From Candidatus Nitrosopumilus sp. (GTDB lineage: Archaea; Thermoproteota; Nitrososphaeria; Nitrososphaerales; Nitrosopumilaceae), in contig JABMOR010000028.1 of assembly GCA_013203245.1 (NCBI GenBank), forward strand, positions 1-19,695: a stretch of DNA of 19,695 nucleotides, given 5' to 3'. Both the position numbers and the translations under genes were made by a program. A model generated the notes under the pieces. The model worked only from the letters and a program-made list of their open reading frames with translations, was not told where the DNA came from and made no database searches. Shown here one piece after another: positions 13,733-19,672 of this stretch; position 1 is the stretch's first letter; each line of letters begins with the position of its first letter.

Positions 13733-15388
13733 ATGAACAAAAGAGCTATCATTACAAGTGCGTTACCCTATGCAAATGGCGAAATTCATTTAGGGCATGT
13801 TGCATCTACATATCTTCCAGCAGATGTAACTAACAGATTTTTAAAAATGAATGGAGTTGAGTCATACTATGTTTGTGCATCTGATGATTTTGGAACTCCT
13901 ATTCTGATTCAATCTGAAAAAGAAGGAAAAACTCCTGCTGAATATGTGGCTCACTGGAATAAGCGAGATTATGACGATTTTACAGCATTTAATATTAAAT
14001 TTGACTATTTTTACAAAACTAGCTCTCCTGAAAATATTGCCTTTGTTCAAGATGTTTTCAAAAAATTAAATAATTTAGGGCATATTTACGAAAAAGAAAT
14101 TATCCAATTCTATTGTAATAATGATAAAAAATTTCTGCCTGACCGATATGTGAAAGGCATCTGCCCTTATTGTAAAGCAGAGGATCAATATTCTGATCTT
14201 TGTGAAAGTTGTGGTCGTGTACCTGATGAAATCACTGATCCAAAATGTTCCCTTTGTGGGCAACCTCCAACTAAAGAAAAAACAAAACATTATTTTTTCA
14301 AACTCAAAAATTTTGCTGATTCCTTAGCAAAATGGTTAGAAGAAAATGACCATTTACAAAAAGACGTTAAAAAATATGTACAAAATTGGATTAAATCGGG
14401 ATTAATTGATTGGGATATTACAAGGGATATTCCTTGGGGGGTACCTGTACCACTTGACGGTGCAGAAGGCAAAGTTTTCTATGGTTGGTTTGATAATCAT
14501 TTAGCATACATTTCTACTGCGATGAAATTTCTTAATGATAAGGGAATTGATGGAAAAGAATTTTGGAATTCTGCTGACATTTACCATTTCATTGGAAAAG
14601 ATATCGTATACCATCATTATCTTTTCTTACCTGCAATGAGATTGGGAATTAATTCAGAATACAAGCTTCCTGATTACATTCCAACTCGAGGACATTTAAC
14701 TTTACAATCAAAGAAAATTTCAAAAAGTAGGAATTGGTATATTGGTTTGAAACAATTTTTAGAATATTATCCGTCTGACTATCTTCGATTCTATCTTATT
14801 TCCATCAATCCATATTCTCAAGATGACTTGAATTTTGATTGGGATGATTTTACAACTAGAATTAATTCTGAATTAATTGGGAATCTTGGGAATTTTGTTA
14901 ATAGGGCACTAGGATTTACCAAAAAAGCATTTGATGGAATAGTCCCAGAACCTGATTCTTTTGATGAAAAAGATTCTGAAGCAGAAGAAAAAATAAAAAA
15001 TCTATCTGCTGATGTAGGTTCACTTATGGAACAAAATCATCTTGATAGGGCCTTGAAAAAAATCATGGAGTTCTCATCTTTTTTTAATCAATATTTTCAA
15101 CACAAAGAGCCTTGGAAAAAAGGTCCTGGAACTGCAAACTGTGTATACCTTTCAGTAAATGCTGCAAGAGCAATATCTATAGCCCTTTTCTCATTTCTAC
15201 CTGAATCTTCACAAAAAATTTGGGAGCAGTTGGGGTTGGATGGCGAAATAAGTATATCTTCTTGGGGTGACATGTCGATATTGGGAATTACATCTAATCA
15301 TGTGTTGGGTGATGCATCTCCGATATTTGTAAAAGTAGAGGAATCTGATATTGAAAAACACAAAAGCCAATTGGGTCCATCTGAGTAA
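13733..15388 (+). CDS. metG: Methionyl-tRNA synthetase
   Basis: A 551-residue class I synthetase that charges tRNA-Met, initiator and elongator. The HIGH motif is HLGH at 19-22 (ALPYANGEIHLGH). The KMSKS motif appears as KISKS at 328-332, a conservative change. The connective peptide carries a zinc knuckle with C144, C147, C157 and C160, and a second CxxC pair at C172/C175, so two zinc sites are possible. The anticodon-binding helical domain is present, and there is no C-terminal Trbp111-like domain, which in archaea is often a separate gene. It starts with ATG and is probably co-transcribed with the following hydrolase, whose ATG comes 2 bases after this stop. No clear TATA element is seen in the 57-base gap to ahcY. 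Confidence 0.96.
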   Translation: MNKRAIITSALPYANGEIHLGHVASTYLPADVTNRFLKMNGVESYYVCASDDFGTPILIQSEKEGKTPAEYVAHWNKRDYDDFTAFNIKFDYFYKTSSPENIAFVQDVFKKLNNLGHIYEKEIIQFYCNNDKKFLPDRYVKGICPYCKAEDQYSDLCESCGRVPDEITDPKCSLCGQPPTKEKTKHYFFKLKNFADSLAKWLEENDHLQKDVKKYVQNWIKSGLIDWDITRDIPWGVPVPLDGAEGKVFYGWFDNHLAYISTAMKFLNDKGIDGKEFWNSADIYHFIGKDIVYHHYLFLPAMRLGINSEYKLPDYIPTRGHLTLQSKKISKSRNWYIGLKQFLEYYPSDYLRFYLISINPYSQDDLNFDWDDFTTRINSELIGNLGNFVNRALGFTKKAFDGIVPEPDSFDEKDSEAEEKIKNLSADVGSLMEQNHLDRALKKIMEFSSFFNQYFQHKEPWKKGPGTANCVYLSVNAARAISIALFSFLPESSQKIWEQLGLDGEISISSWGDMSILGITSNHVLGDASPIFVKVEESDIEKHKSQLGPSE

Positions 15389-15390
15389 TT

Positions 15391-16143
15391 ATGAAATTAA
15401 TTCCGAGAATTTCTACAAGAGGTTACTATGATCTTTCTAACGGGGTGACATTGAAAAATAATTCATATTACACATATCCAAAAAATGATTTTAAAAAATT
15501 AATAAATTCACAAGAAATTACAATTATGATACATGGATTAAGAAATGATAATGCGGGAGCTATTGCCAAAGTAGTTTTAGCCCAAAAACAATTACGAAAA
15601 TTGGGATACGCTCATCCTGTGATTGGATATAGTTATGATTCAAACACTACTGGTGCGCATTTAATTAAACATGCAAAACATGCTCTTGCTGTAGGTCAAA
15701 AAATTGCAATAAAAAACGGAAAAAACCTTGGAAAGTTTATTGAAGATTTCAAGGTGACTAGTCCCAAAACAAAGATAAGATTAATGGGTCATTCTTTAGG
15801 TTCCCAGGTAATTTTGAGCACTTTGGAATATCTTGCAAAAAAGAAAAAAAATATCGGAATTGTAGAAGGAGTCTATTTTTTTGGCGCATCAATAACTGAG
15901 GATGTCCCATCTTCCAAAAAATATGGAAACATTCTCCAATCTATCATTAATTCAAAAATAGTAAATCACTATGCTCCTAAAGATGAAGTTCTTCTATGGG
16001 CAAACAAGGAAAAATATGTAAACGGCCCACTTGGTCTAAACGGTGCAACTGGTAAGCCTGTAAGAAAATACAGTCAAAAATTAGTCAAGCCAAAAAATCA
16101 TCGTTTTGCAAGCTATGCTCAAGTTTTGAATTCATATCCTTAG
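15391..16143 (+). CDS. Alpha/beta-hydrolase-fold protein
   Basis: A 250-residue protein with the nucleophile elbow GHSLGS (S135 in RLMGHSLGSQVILSTLEYL) and, upstream, the oxyanion strand ITIMIHGLRND (43-53) expected in alpha/beta hydrolases. D198 (YAPKDEVLLW) and H237 (NHRFASY) are candidate catalytic acid and base. The elbow followed by VEGVYFFGAS resembles the lipase-like DUF726/TMCO4 group, but I am not certain of the family. It has no signal peptide, so it is predicted to be cytoplasmic; the substrate is unknown. It begins 2 bases after metG, so it is almost certainly co-transcribed with it, although no functional link to aminoacylation is evident. Alternative roles are esterase, thioesterase or a non-catalytic fold. 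Confidence 0.8.
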   Translation: MKLIPRISTRGYYDLSNGVTLKNNSYYTYPKNDFKKLINSQEITIMIHGLRNDNAGAIAKVVLAQKQLRKLGYAHPVIGYSYDSNTTGAHLIKHAKHALAVGQKIAIKNGKNLGKFIEDFKVTSPKTKIRLMGHSLGSQVILSTLEYLAKKKKNIGIVEGVYFFGASITEDVPSSKKYGNILQSIINSKIVNHYAPKDEVLLWANKEKYVNGPLGLNGATGKPVRKYSQKLVKPKNHRFASYAQVLNSYP

Positions 16144-16185
16144 TTATCTTGAACGTATTGGTTTAGTATGATTTGTACGTTAGTT

Positions 16186-16195
16186 TTTTATATAA
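16186..16195 (+). promoter_or_regulatory. Strong TATA box before a very small ORF
   Basis: TTTTATATAA is centred about 27 bases before the ATG at 16218. It is one of the best TATA matches in the window, so something is likely transcribed from here. Confidence 0.6.
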
Positions 16196-16217
16196 AAAAT
16201 CAAATTAATATTTTATT

Positions 16218-16325
16218 ATGAACACAAACATGGGCTCTTCTAATAATAAATCCATTTTGTACCATCTTCATATTTTAGACGAACAATATGATGTGCTTGC
16301 AGATCTTTCAGAATACCCTTGTTAG
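16218..16325 (+). CDS. Candidate 35-residue protein
   Basis: An ATG placed at the leaderless distance from a strong TATA box opens a 35-codon frame. Its first part is polar (MNTNMGSSNNKS); the second part, ILYHLHILDEQYDVLADLSE, looks like an amphipathic helix. It ends PC and TAG. I know no family for it. The promoter is the main support. It lies in the 393-base gap between the hydrolase and the SelB-like gene, together with the zinc-finger ORF that follows 41 bases later in another frame. It could instead be the shortened front of a decayed gene or only the 5' leader of the zinc-finger message. Confidence 0.4.
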   Translation: MNTNMGSSNNKSILYHLHILDEQYDVLADLSEYPC

Positions 16326-16366
16326 TCCCTAGAATGATTTTTAGATAACTTCCCTCAAAATGATTC

Positions 16367-16483
16367 ATGAATGGAATAAACTGTGATAATTGTTTCAACG
16401 GATACAGACCTGGGCAATTAATTGCATGTGATCAGTGTGGTTCAGAATTTTGTGATAGTTGTATAAAAAATCACAAACACTAA
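16367..16483 (+). CDS. 38-residue treble-clef-like zinc finger protein
   Basis: The frame starts at ATG 16367 just after an in-frame TGA. It holds two CxxC pairs plus a third and a His tail: C6 and C9 (NCDNCFNGY), C21 and C24 (ACDQCGSEFC), C29 and C32 (FCDSCIKNHKH). This density of paired cysteines is very unlikely by chance and fits a small cross-brace or treble-clef zinc site. It was probably missed by automatic calling because of its length. It lies 53 bases before the SelB-like gene on the same strand. Its function is unknown. Small zinc fingers of this kind in archaea may bind nucleic acid or proteins. Confidence 0.65.
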   Translation: MNGINCDNCFNGYRPGQLIACDQCGSEFCDSCIKNHKH

Positions 16484-16536
16484 TGTTTGATTTAAAAAAT
16501 TCAAAACTTCATAAGATCCATTTTTAATCAAAATTT

Positions 16537-17457
16537 ATGGTTAGATCTGTAAATTTTGTAGTTTTAGGTAAGCAAGATATTGCAGTTGAATTTGGGAAGA
16601 AAGGTACTGAAACTGATCTTACGCTATATGATCGAAAAGAATCCGACATAATCAAAACTTGGGTTGCGCCTAGTGGATTTCCAGATAAAATACAACCTTT
16701 GTTTCAGGCAATCAATCTGGCAGAATATGTAATTTTTCATGTAGATAAATTAGATAAATTCACAGGTGAACAAATCATCGCACTTGATTCACTAAAAAAA
16801 GAAAAAGGAATTTTATCTCATACTTTTGATGTTGATGAATCAAAATTAAACATGATGATCAAAGGAACAGTTGTTGAAAATTATGTAAAAGTTGATCAAG
16901 ATAAAATTAAAGAAGAGATGGATAAATTGGAACCTATTACAAATGATGATCCTTCTGAGATGGTAATTGATCATTGTTTTGATGTAAAGGGTGTTGGAAC
17001 AGTAATTTTAGGTAAAGTGACAAATGGCACTGTAAAACAATATGATAATTTGAAATTATATCCTGCAGGGATCGATGTTTTAATAAAATCAATTCAGATG
17101 CATGATGATCCTGTAAGTGAGTCTATATGCCCTGCAAGAGTAGGACTGGCAGTTAAGGGTGCAAAGCCTGATGAAGTTAGCCGTGGGGATGTAATTTCTA
17201 CAGAAGGCGCAGTTGATGTTAAAACTGAAGTTGAACTTGATTTTCAAAAGAATCCTTTTTACAAAAATAATATTGCAGAAAATCAAGGATGTTTAGTAAG
17301 TATTGGATTGCAAATTAAAGCTGCAAAATTTACATCTATATCGCCTCTAAAACTTTTATTTGAAAAACCAATCGTGTGTAAGAAAGGACAAATTGCTGTC
17401 ATTTTAAAACCAGAATCTACAACTATTAGAATACTTGGTAGCGGTGCAATCCGATAG
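16537..17457 (+). CDS. EF-Tu/SelB-like translation-factor paralogue lacking GTPase motifs
   Basis: A 306-residue protein. Residues about 142-222 form an EF-Tu domain 2 (KGVGTVILGKVTNGTVKQYD...LYPAGIDVLIKSIQMHDDPV...RVGLAVKG), and about 225-306 form a domain 3-like barrel ending TTIRILGSGAIR. The N-terminal 130 residues align in position with a G domain, but the P-loop GHVDHGKT is replaced by LGKQDIAVEFGKKGTETDLT, and no DxxG or NKxD is seen, so GTP hydrolysis is unlikely. This matches the archaeal SelB-like (aSelBL) group of GTPase paralogues with degenerate motifs. It does not carry the SelB C-terminal domain 4. A role in tRNA, ribosome or RNA binding is inference. A zinc-ribbon gene follows 34 bases downstream. 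Confidence 0.82.
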   Translation: MVRSVNFVVLGKQDIAVEFGKKGTETDLTLYDRKESDIIKTWVAPSGFPDKIQPLFQAINLAEYVIFHVDKLDKFTGEQIIALDSLKKEKGILSHTFDVDESKLNMMIKGTVVENYVKVDQDKIKEEMDKLEPITNDDPSEMVIDHCFDVKGVGTVILGKVTNGTVKQYDNLKLYPAGIDVLIKSIQMHDDPVSESICPARVGLAVKGAKPDEVSRGDVISTEGAVDVKTEVELDFQKNPFYKNNIAENQGCLVSIGLQIKAAKFTSISPLKLLFEKPIVCKKGQIAVILKPESTTIRILGSGAIR

Positions 17458-17491
17458 CGCAATTTAATTAAATCCAAAGATGTCATAGGAC

Positions 17492-17614
17492 ATGGGAGAA
17501 CCATTACGTGCTTGTCCTATTTGTACTGAATGTGGATCAAAACGATTCATTAGACTTCCAGGTGAAAAGGTCATTGTCAAATGTCGCTCTTGTGATAAAA
17601 TAATTGAAATTTAA
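17492..17614 (+). CDS. 40-residue zinc-ribbon protein
   Basis: The ATG at 17492 (an earlier ATG at 17480 meets a stop two codons later) opens 40 codons with C8, C11 and C14 (ACPICTECGSKRF) and C31 and C34 (KCRSCDKIIEI). This is a compact zinc ribbon with a third nearby cysteine. There is no membrane segment. It lies 34 bases after the SelB-like gene on the same strand, so it may be co-transcribed with it. Similar tiny zinc ribbons in archaea are associated with transcription or translation, but I cannot name this one. It is well supported as a real gene by the paired cysteines. Confidence 0.72.
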   Translation: MGEPLRACPICTECGSKRFIRLPGEKVIVKCRSCDKIIEI

Positions 17615-17697
17615 TTCATTATTGATTGAAGGTTTTTCTTTCCGTATGAATTTCTCCAACTAGGTTTTACCTACAAACCTTGTAACGGCAAATATGG

Positions 17698-17755
17698 GTT
17701 AAAATTCTAAAATATAGACAAGATGAATAATTTCTTCTAGACTCTAACATGTTTT
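17698..17755. repeat. 58-base direct repeat, copy 1
   Basis: Aligns without gaps to 18131-18188 with 46 of 58 positions identical, 433 bases apart. It contains the CTATATTTT version of the TATA element of copy 2 and AACATGTT where copy 2 has its palindrome. No start codon follows at the right distance on the minus strand, so it looks like a decayed promoter copy. Confidence 0.65.
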
Positions 17756-17785
17756 AGTTCCTGACTCTTACACTAATCAATAATA

Positions 17786-17998
17786 TCAATACATGTTTTT
17801 CATTCTTTTTCGCTTTCTCGTATCTTTTTCATTATGTGATGATTCTAATGAATAGTCATAATTAGGATACAAATTCTCGAATCTCTGCTCAATCGTATCT
17901 TCCACATTGTCTGAATCGTTATTTGTCATGGGATTTATCACATTCAGTTTTTCGGTTTTACGGAATCTGGATTGTTTGAAATGTAATGAAACAGACAT
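17786..17998 (-). CDS. Hypothetical small polar protein (70 residues)
   Basis: A polar, charged protein with no cysteine and no membrane segment. The front is basic (HFKQSRFRKTEKLN), the middle acidic (NNDSDNVEDTIEQRFENLYP, then NYDYSLESSHNEKD) and the end very basic (TRKRKRMKNMY). Residue 24 (MTNND...) is an alternative start giving 47 residues. No convincing promoter precedes either start; it lies 31 bases after the 29-residue acidic ORF on the same strand and could share its message. No family recognised. It may be a real small protein or a chance frame. Confidence 0.35.
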   Translation of the reverse strand: MSVSLHFKQSRFRKTEKLNVINPMTNNDSDNVEDTIEQRFENLYPNYDYSLESSHNEKDTRKRKRMKNMY

Positions 17999-18029
17999 AG
18001 TTTATCTGTGTTGCACTGGCATTTCATAT

Positions 18030-18119
18030 TTAGTCCTCAAAATCATATTCAGATTCCAAATCCATGTCTTCATCGTTGAAACCATCGTAATCCTCTTGAA
18101 CTTTTTGTGAGTAGCTCAT
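18030..18119 (-). CDS. Candidate 29-residue acidic microprotein
   Basis: ATG at 18119 opens 29 codons: MSYSQKVQEDYDGFND, then EDMDLESEYDFED and TAA. About 11 of 29 residues are Asp or Glu, with several Tyr and Phe, and the peptide has no basic cluster. TTTATATC lies 25-32 bases upstream, giving a leader of only a few bases, which is the main evidence that it is expressed. A perfect 15-base palindrome lies further upstream at an operator-like position. No family known. Acidic tails of this kind mimic nucleic acid in some proteins, but that is only an idea here. Confidence 0.45.
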   Translation of the reverse strand: MSYSQKVQEDYDGFNDEDMDLESEYDFED

Positions 18120-18130
18120 AACAAATGTGA

Positions 18131-18188
18131 GTTATAATTCTAAGATATAAACATGATGAACAATTTATTCTAAACTTCAACATTGTTG
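18131..18188. repeat. 58-base direct repeat, copy 2, with promoter and palindrome
   Basis: The partner of 17698-17755. It holds the TATA element of the 29-residue acidic ORF (18144-18151, minus strand) and most of the palindrome TTCAACA-T-TGTTGAA. Confidence 0.65.
18144..18151 (-). promoter_or_regulatory. TATA box of the acidic microprotein
   Basis: TTTATATC on the minus strand, 25-32 bases before the ATG at 18119. Confidence 0.55.
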
Positions 18189-18190
18189 AA
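18176..18190. promoter_or_regulatory. Perfect palindrome, possible operator
   Basis: TTCAACATTGTTGAA has 7-bp arms around one base. It lies about 25 bases upstream of the TATA box on the minus strand and just after the 23-residue microprotein. A dimeric regulator site is a reasonable guess, but a small hairpin is also possible. Confidence 0.45.
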
Positions 18191-18202
18191 TAGTGTTGTT
18201 TC

Positions 18203-18274
18203 TCAATCTATTCTAAAAGCTGGAATTCTGATTACTTTCATTTCTATGTCTTTTTTCTTTTTTAGACGAAACAT
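18203..18274 (-). CDS. Candidate 23-residue basic microprotein
   Basis: ATG at 18274 opens MFRLKKKKDIEMKVIR then IPAFRID and TGA. TTTATATC (18296-18303) is centred about 26 bases before this ATG, the exact leaderless distance. An ATG five codons earlier would lie too close to the TATA box to be included in the message. The peptide is strongly basic in its first half. It is the first of a minus-strand series with the acidic ORF and the 70-residue ORF. No family recognised. Expression is suggested by the promoter only. Confidence 0.42.
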   Translation of the reverse strand: MFRLKKKKDIEMKVIRIPAFRID

Positions 18275-18295
18275 AATCTGTTTATTCATATTTTG

Positions 18296-18303
18296 GATAT
18301 AAA
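18296..18303 (-). promoter_or_regulatory. TATA box of the 23-residue microprotein
   Basis: TTTATATC on the minus strand, identical in sequence to the box at 18144-18151 and at leaderless distance from the ATG at 18274. Confidence 0.5.
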
Positions 18304-18356
18304 CTTCAGGAAGGAATTATCCATCAAAGATAATTTTTAGATTCTGAATTTTTAAA

Positions 18357-18383
18357 ATAAAAAAAGAGGATTGTTATTCCTCC
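18357..18383 (-). terminator. Hairpin plus U-tract terminator
   Basis: Read on the minus strand, GAGGA-ATAACAA-TCCTC is followed at once by TTTTTTTATTTT. This is the shape of an intrinsic terminator and lies just behind the 22-residue Lys/Ala-rich ORF, supporting a short transcript ending here. Confidence 0.6.
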
Positions 18384-18395
18384 AATTAAAAAACA

Positions 18396-18464
18396 CTATT
18401 TCTTTTTTGAAGCTTTTTTAGCTGTAGTTTTAGTTTTAGCTGCTGCTTTTTTCTTTGCTACCAT
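18396..18464 (-). CDS. 22-residue Lys/Ala-rich microprotein
   Basis: ATG at 18464 opens MVAKKKAAAKTKTTAKKA, then SKKK and TAG. Ten of 22 residues are Lys and the rest is mostly Ala and Thr, the composition of histone H1-type tails and other DNA-compacting peptides. A hairpin with a U-tract follows 12 bases after the stop. No good TATA box lies at leaderless distance; a TTTTTTTAAT stretch about 45 bases upstream would give a short leader. Too short for standard gene calling, but composition and terminator together make it a credible small nucleic-acid-binding protein. That role is inference. Confidence 0.5.
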   Translation of the reverse strand: MVAKKKAAAKTKTTAKKASKKK

Positions 18465-18556
18465 GGGTGTCAATTAGTTTACTTGAATTTCTATAGCTGA
18501 AATTAAAAAAAGTACACAAAATAAGTATTATTGTGAATATCATTTCAAACTCAAAA

Positions 18557-18634
18557 ATGACTCAAAAATCTCGGTTATGGCTACTAGGATCAAAGCATAA
18601 ATATCTAGAATTATTATATGATGATGCACTCTGA
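18557..18634 (+). CDS. Candidate 25-residue Leu-rich peptide upstream of ilvC
   Basis: ATG at 18557 opens MTQKSRLWLLGSKHKYLELL, then YDDAL and TGA, with 7 Leu in 25 residues. It ends 39 bases before ilvC on the same strand. Leader peptides rich in Leu, Ile or Val control branched-chain operons in bacteria by attenuation; a similar role here is speculative because no terminator hairpin is obvious between it and ilvC (only AATATT-TGC-AATATT). The upstream promoter is weak. It could also be a chance frame. Confidence 0.3.
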   Translation: MTQKSRLWLLGSKHKYLELLYDDAL

Positions 18635-18673
18635 TTTGATTTAGTTAATATTTGCAATATTCTTGTCAGAATT

Positions 18674-19672
18674 ATGGCAAAAACATGGAAAGATACTGAT
18701 ATCAATCTTGATCTAATTAAAGATCAAACAATTGCTGTAATTGGTTATGGAATCCAAGGTGATGCACAAGCAAACAACATGAAAGACTCTGGTCTTAATG
18801 TGATAATTGGTCTTAAAGAAGGCGGTAAAAGCTGGAAAAAGGCAGAAGCTGATGGTCACAAAGTAATGTTTGTTGCAGATGCAACTAAACAAGCAGACAT
18901 TGTTCACATATTGATTCCTGACATGATTCAAGGTCAAGTATACAAAGATGAAATCGGACCAAATCTTTCAGAAGGAAAAGCATTGTCATTTTCTCATGCA
19001 GCTGCAATCTATTGGAAATGGATTGAAGCACCAAGCAACGTTGATTTAATCATGGTTGCACCAAAGGGACCTGGTTCTAAAGTCCGAGAAACATATCTTG
19101 ATAATTTTGGAACTCCTGCAATTGTTGCAGTTGAACAAGATTTTACAGGAAAAGCTTGGGATAGAACATTGGGAATTGCAAAAGCAATTGGTAGTGCAAG
19201 AGCTGGATTAATCAAAACTGCTTTCAAAGAAGAAGTGGAAACTGATTGGTTTGGTGAACAAGCTGACCTTTGTGGCGGAGCAGCTTCTATGGTTACAAAT
19301 GCATTTGAAACTCTTGTTGAAGCAGGATATCAACCAGAAATTGCATACTTTGAAGTTTTACATGAACTCAAACTCATTGTAGATATGATTCAAAGATATG
19401 GGATTAATGGAATGTGGCGACGTGTAAGTGAAACTGCTAGATATGGTGGACTAACACGTGGACCAATGGTTATGGATAAATCGAACAAAGAGAACATGAA
19501 AAAAGTTCTCACCATGATTCAAGATGGTACATTCAACAGCGAGTGGATTTCTGAATATCAGAAAAACGGAAAAGATTCATTTGATAAACACATGAAAGTA
19601 TATGACGAACACCAAATTGAAAAAGTTGGTAAAGAAATGCGTAAAATGATGTGGCCTGATTCCACAGAATAA
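18674..19672 (+). CDS. ilvC: Ketol-acid reductoisomerase
   Basis: A 332-residue class I (short) enzyme of valine, leucine and isoleucine synthesis: isomerisation and NADPH-dependent reduction of acetolactate. The Rossmann motif GYGIQGDAQ is at 24-32, followed by GLKEGGKSW, which holds the cofactor phosphate; Arg is more usual at K48. Catalytic residues are present: H108, K131 (APKGPG), D191 and E195 (ETDWFGEQ), E227 and E231 (YFEVLHELK) and S252 (VSETARYGG). The common FAHGFNIH segment is here FSHAAAIYWKWIEAP, keeping the histidine. It is probably leaderless, with a TTAATA stretch about 26 bases before the ATG. A T-rich stretch after the stop can terminate it. Other ilv genes are not in the window. 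Confidence 0.96.
   Translation: MAKTWKDTDINLDLIKDQTIAVIGYGIQGDAQANNMKDSGLNVIIGLKEGGKSWKKAEADGHKVMFVADATKQADIVHILIPDMIQGQVYKDEIGPNLSEGKALSFSHAAAIYWKWIEAPSNVDLIMVAPKGPGSKVRETYLDNFGTPAIVAVEQDFTGKAWDRTLGIAKAIGSARAGLIKTAFKEEVETDWFGEQADLCGGAASMVTNAFETLVEAGYQPEIAYFEVLHELKLIVDMIQRYGINGMWRRVSETARYGGLTRGPMVMDKSNKENMKKVLTMIQDGTFNSEWISEYQKNGKDSFDKHMKVYDEHQIEKVGKEMRKMMWPDSTE

Noticed and set aside
17793..17855. Plus-strand 20-codon frame beginning MFFILFRFLVSF, like a signal peptide
   Set aside because: It is the complement of the Lys/Arg-rich minus-strand C-terminus, which produces Phe/Leu codons automatically; the TATA-like match upstream is poor.
17907..18110. Plus-strand 67-codon frame with hydrophobic composition
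   Set aside because: It is the mirror of acidic/polar minus-strand frames, has no promoter and overlaps the better supported 29-residue ORF.
17698..18190. CRISPR-like repeat pair
   Set aside because: Only two diverged copies 433 bases apart, with no regular spacers and no cas gene.
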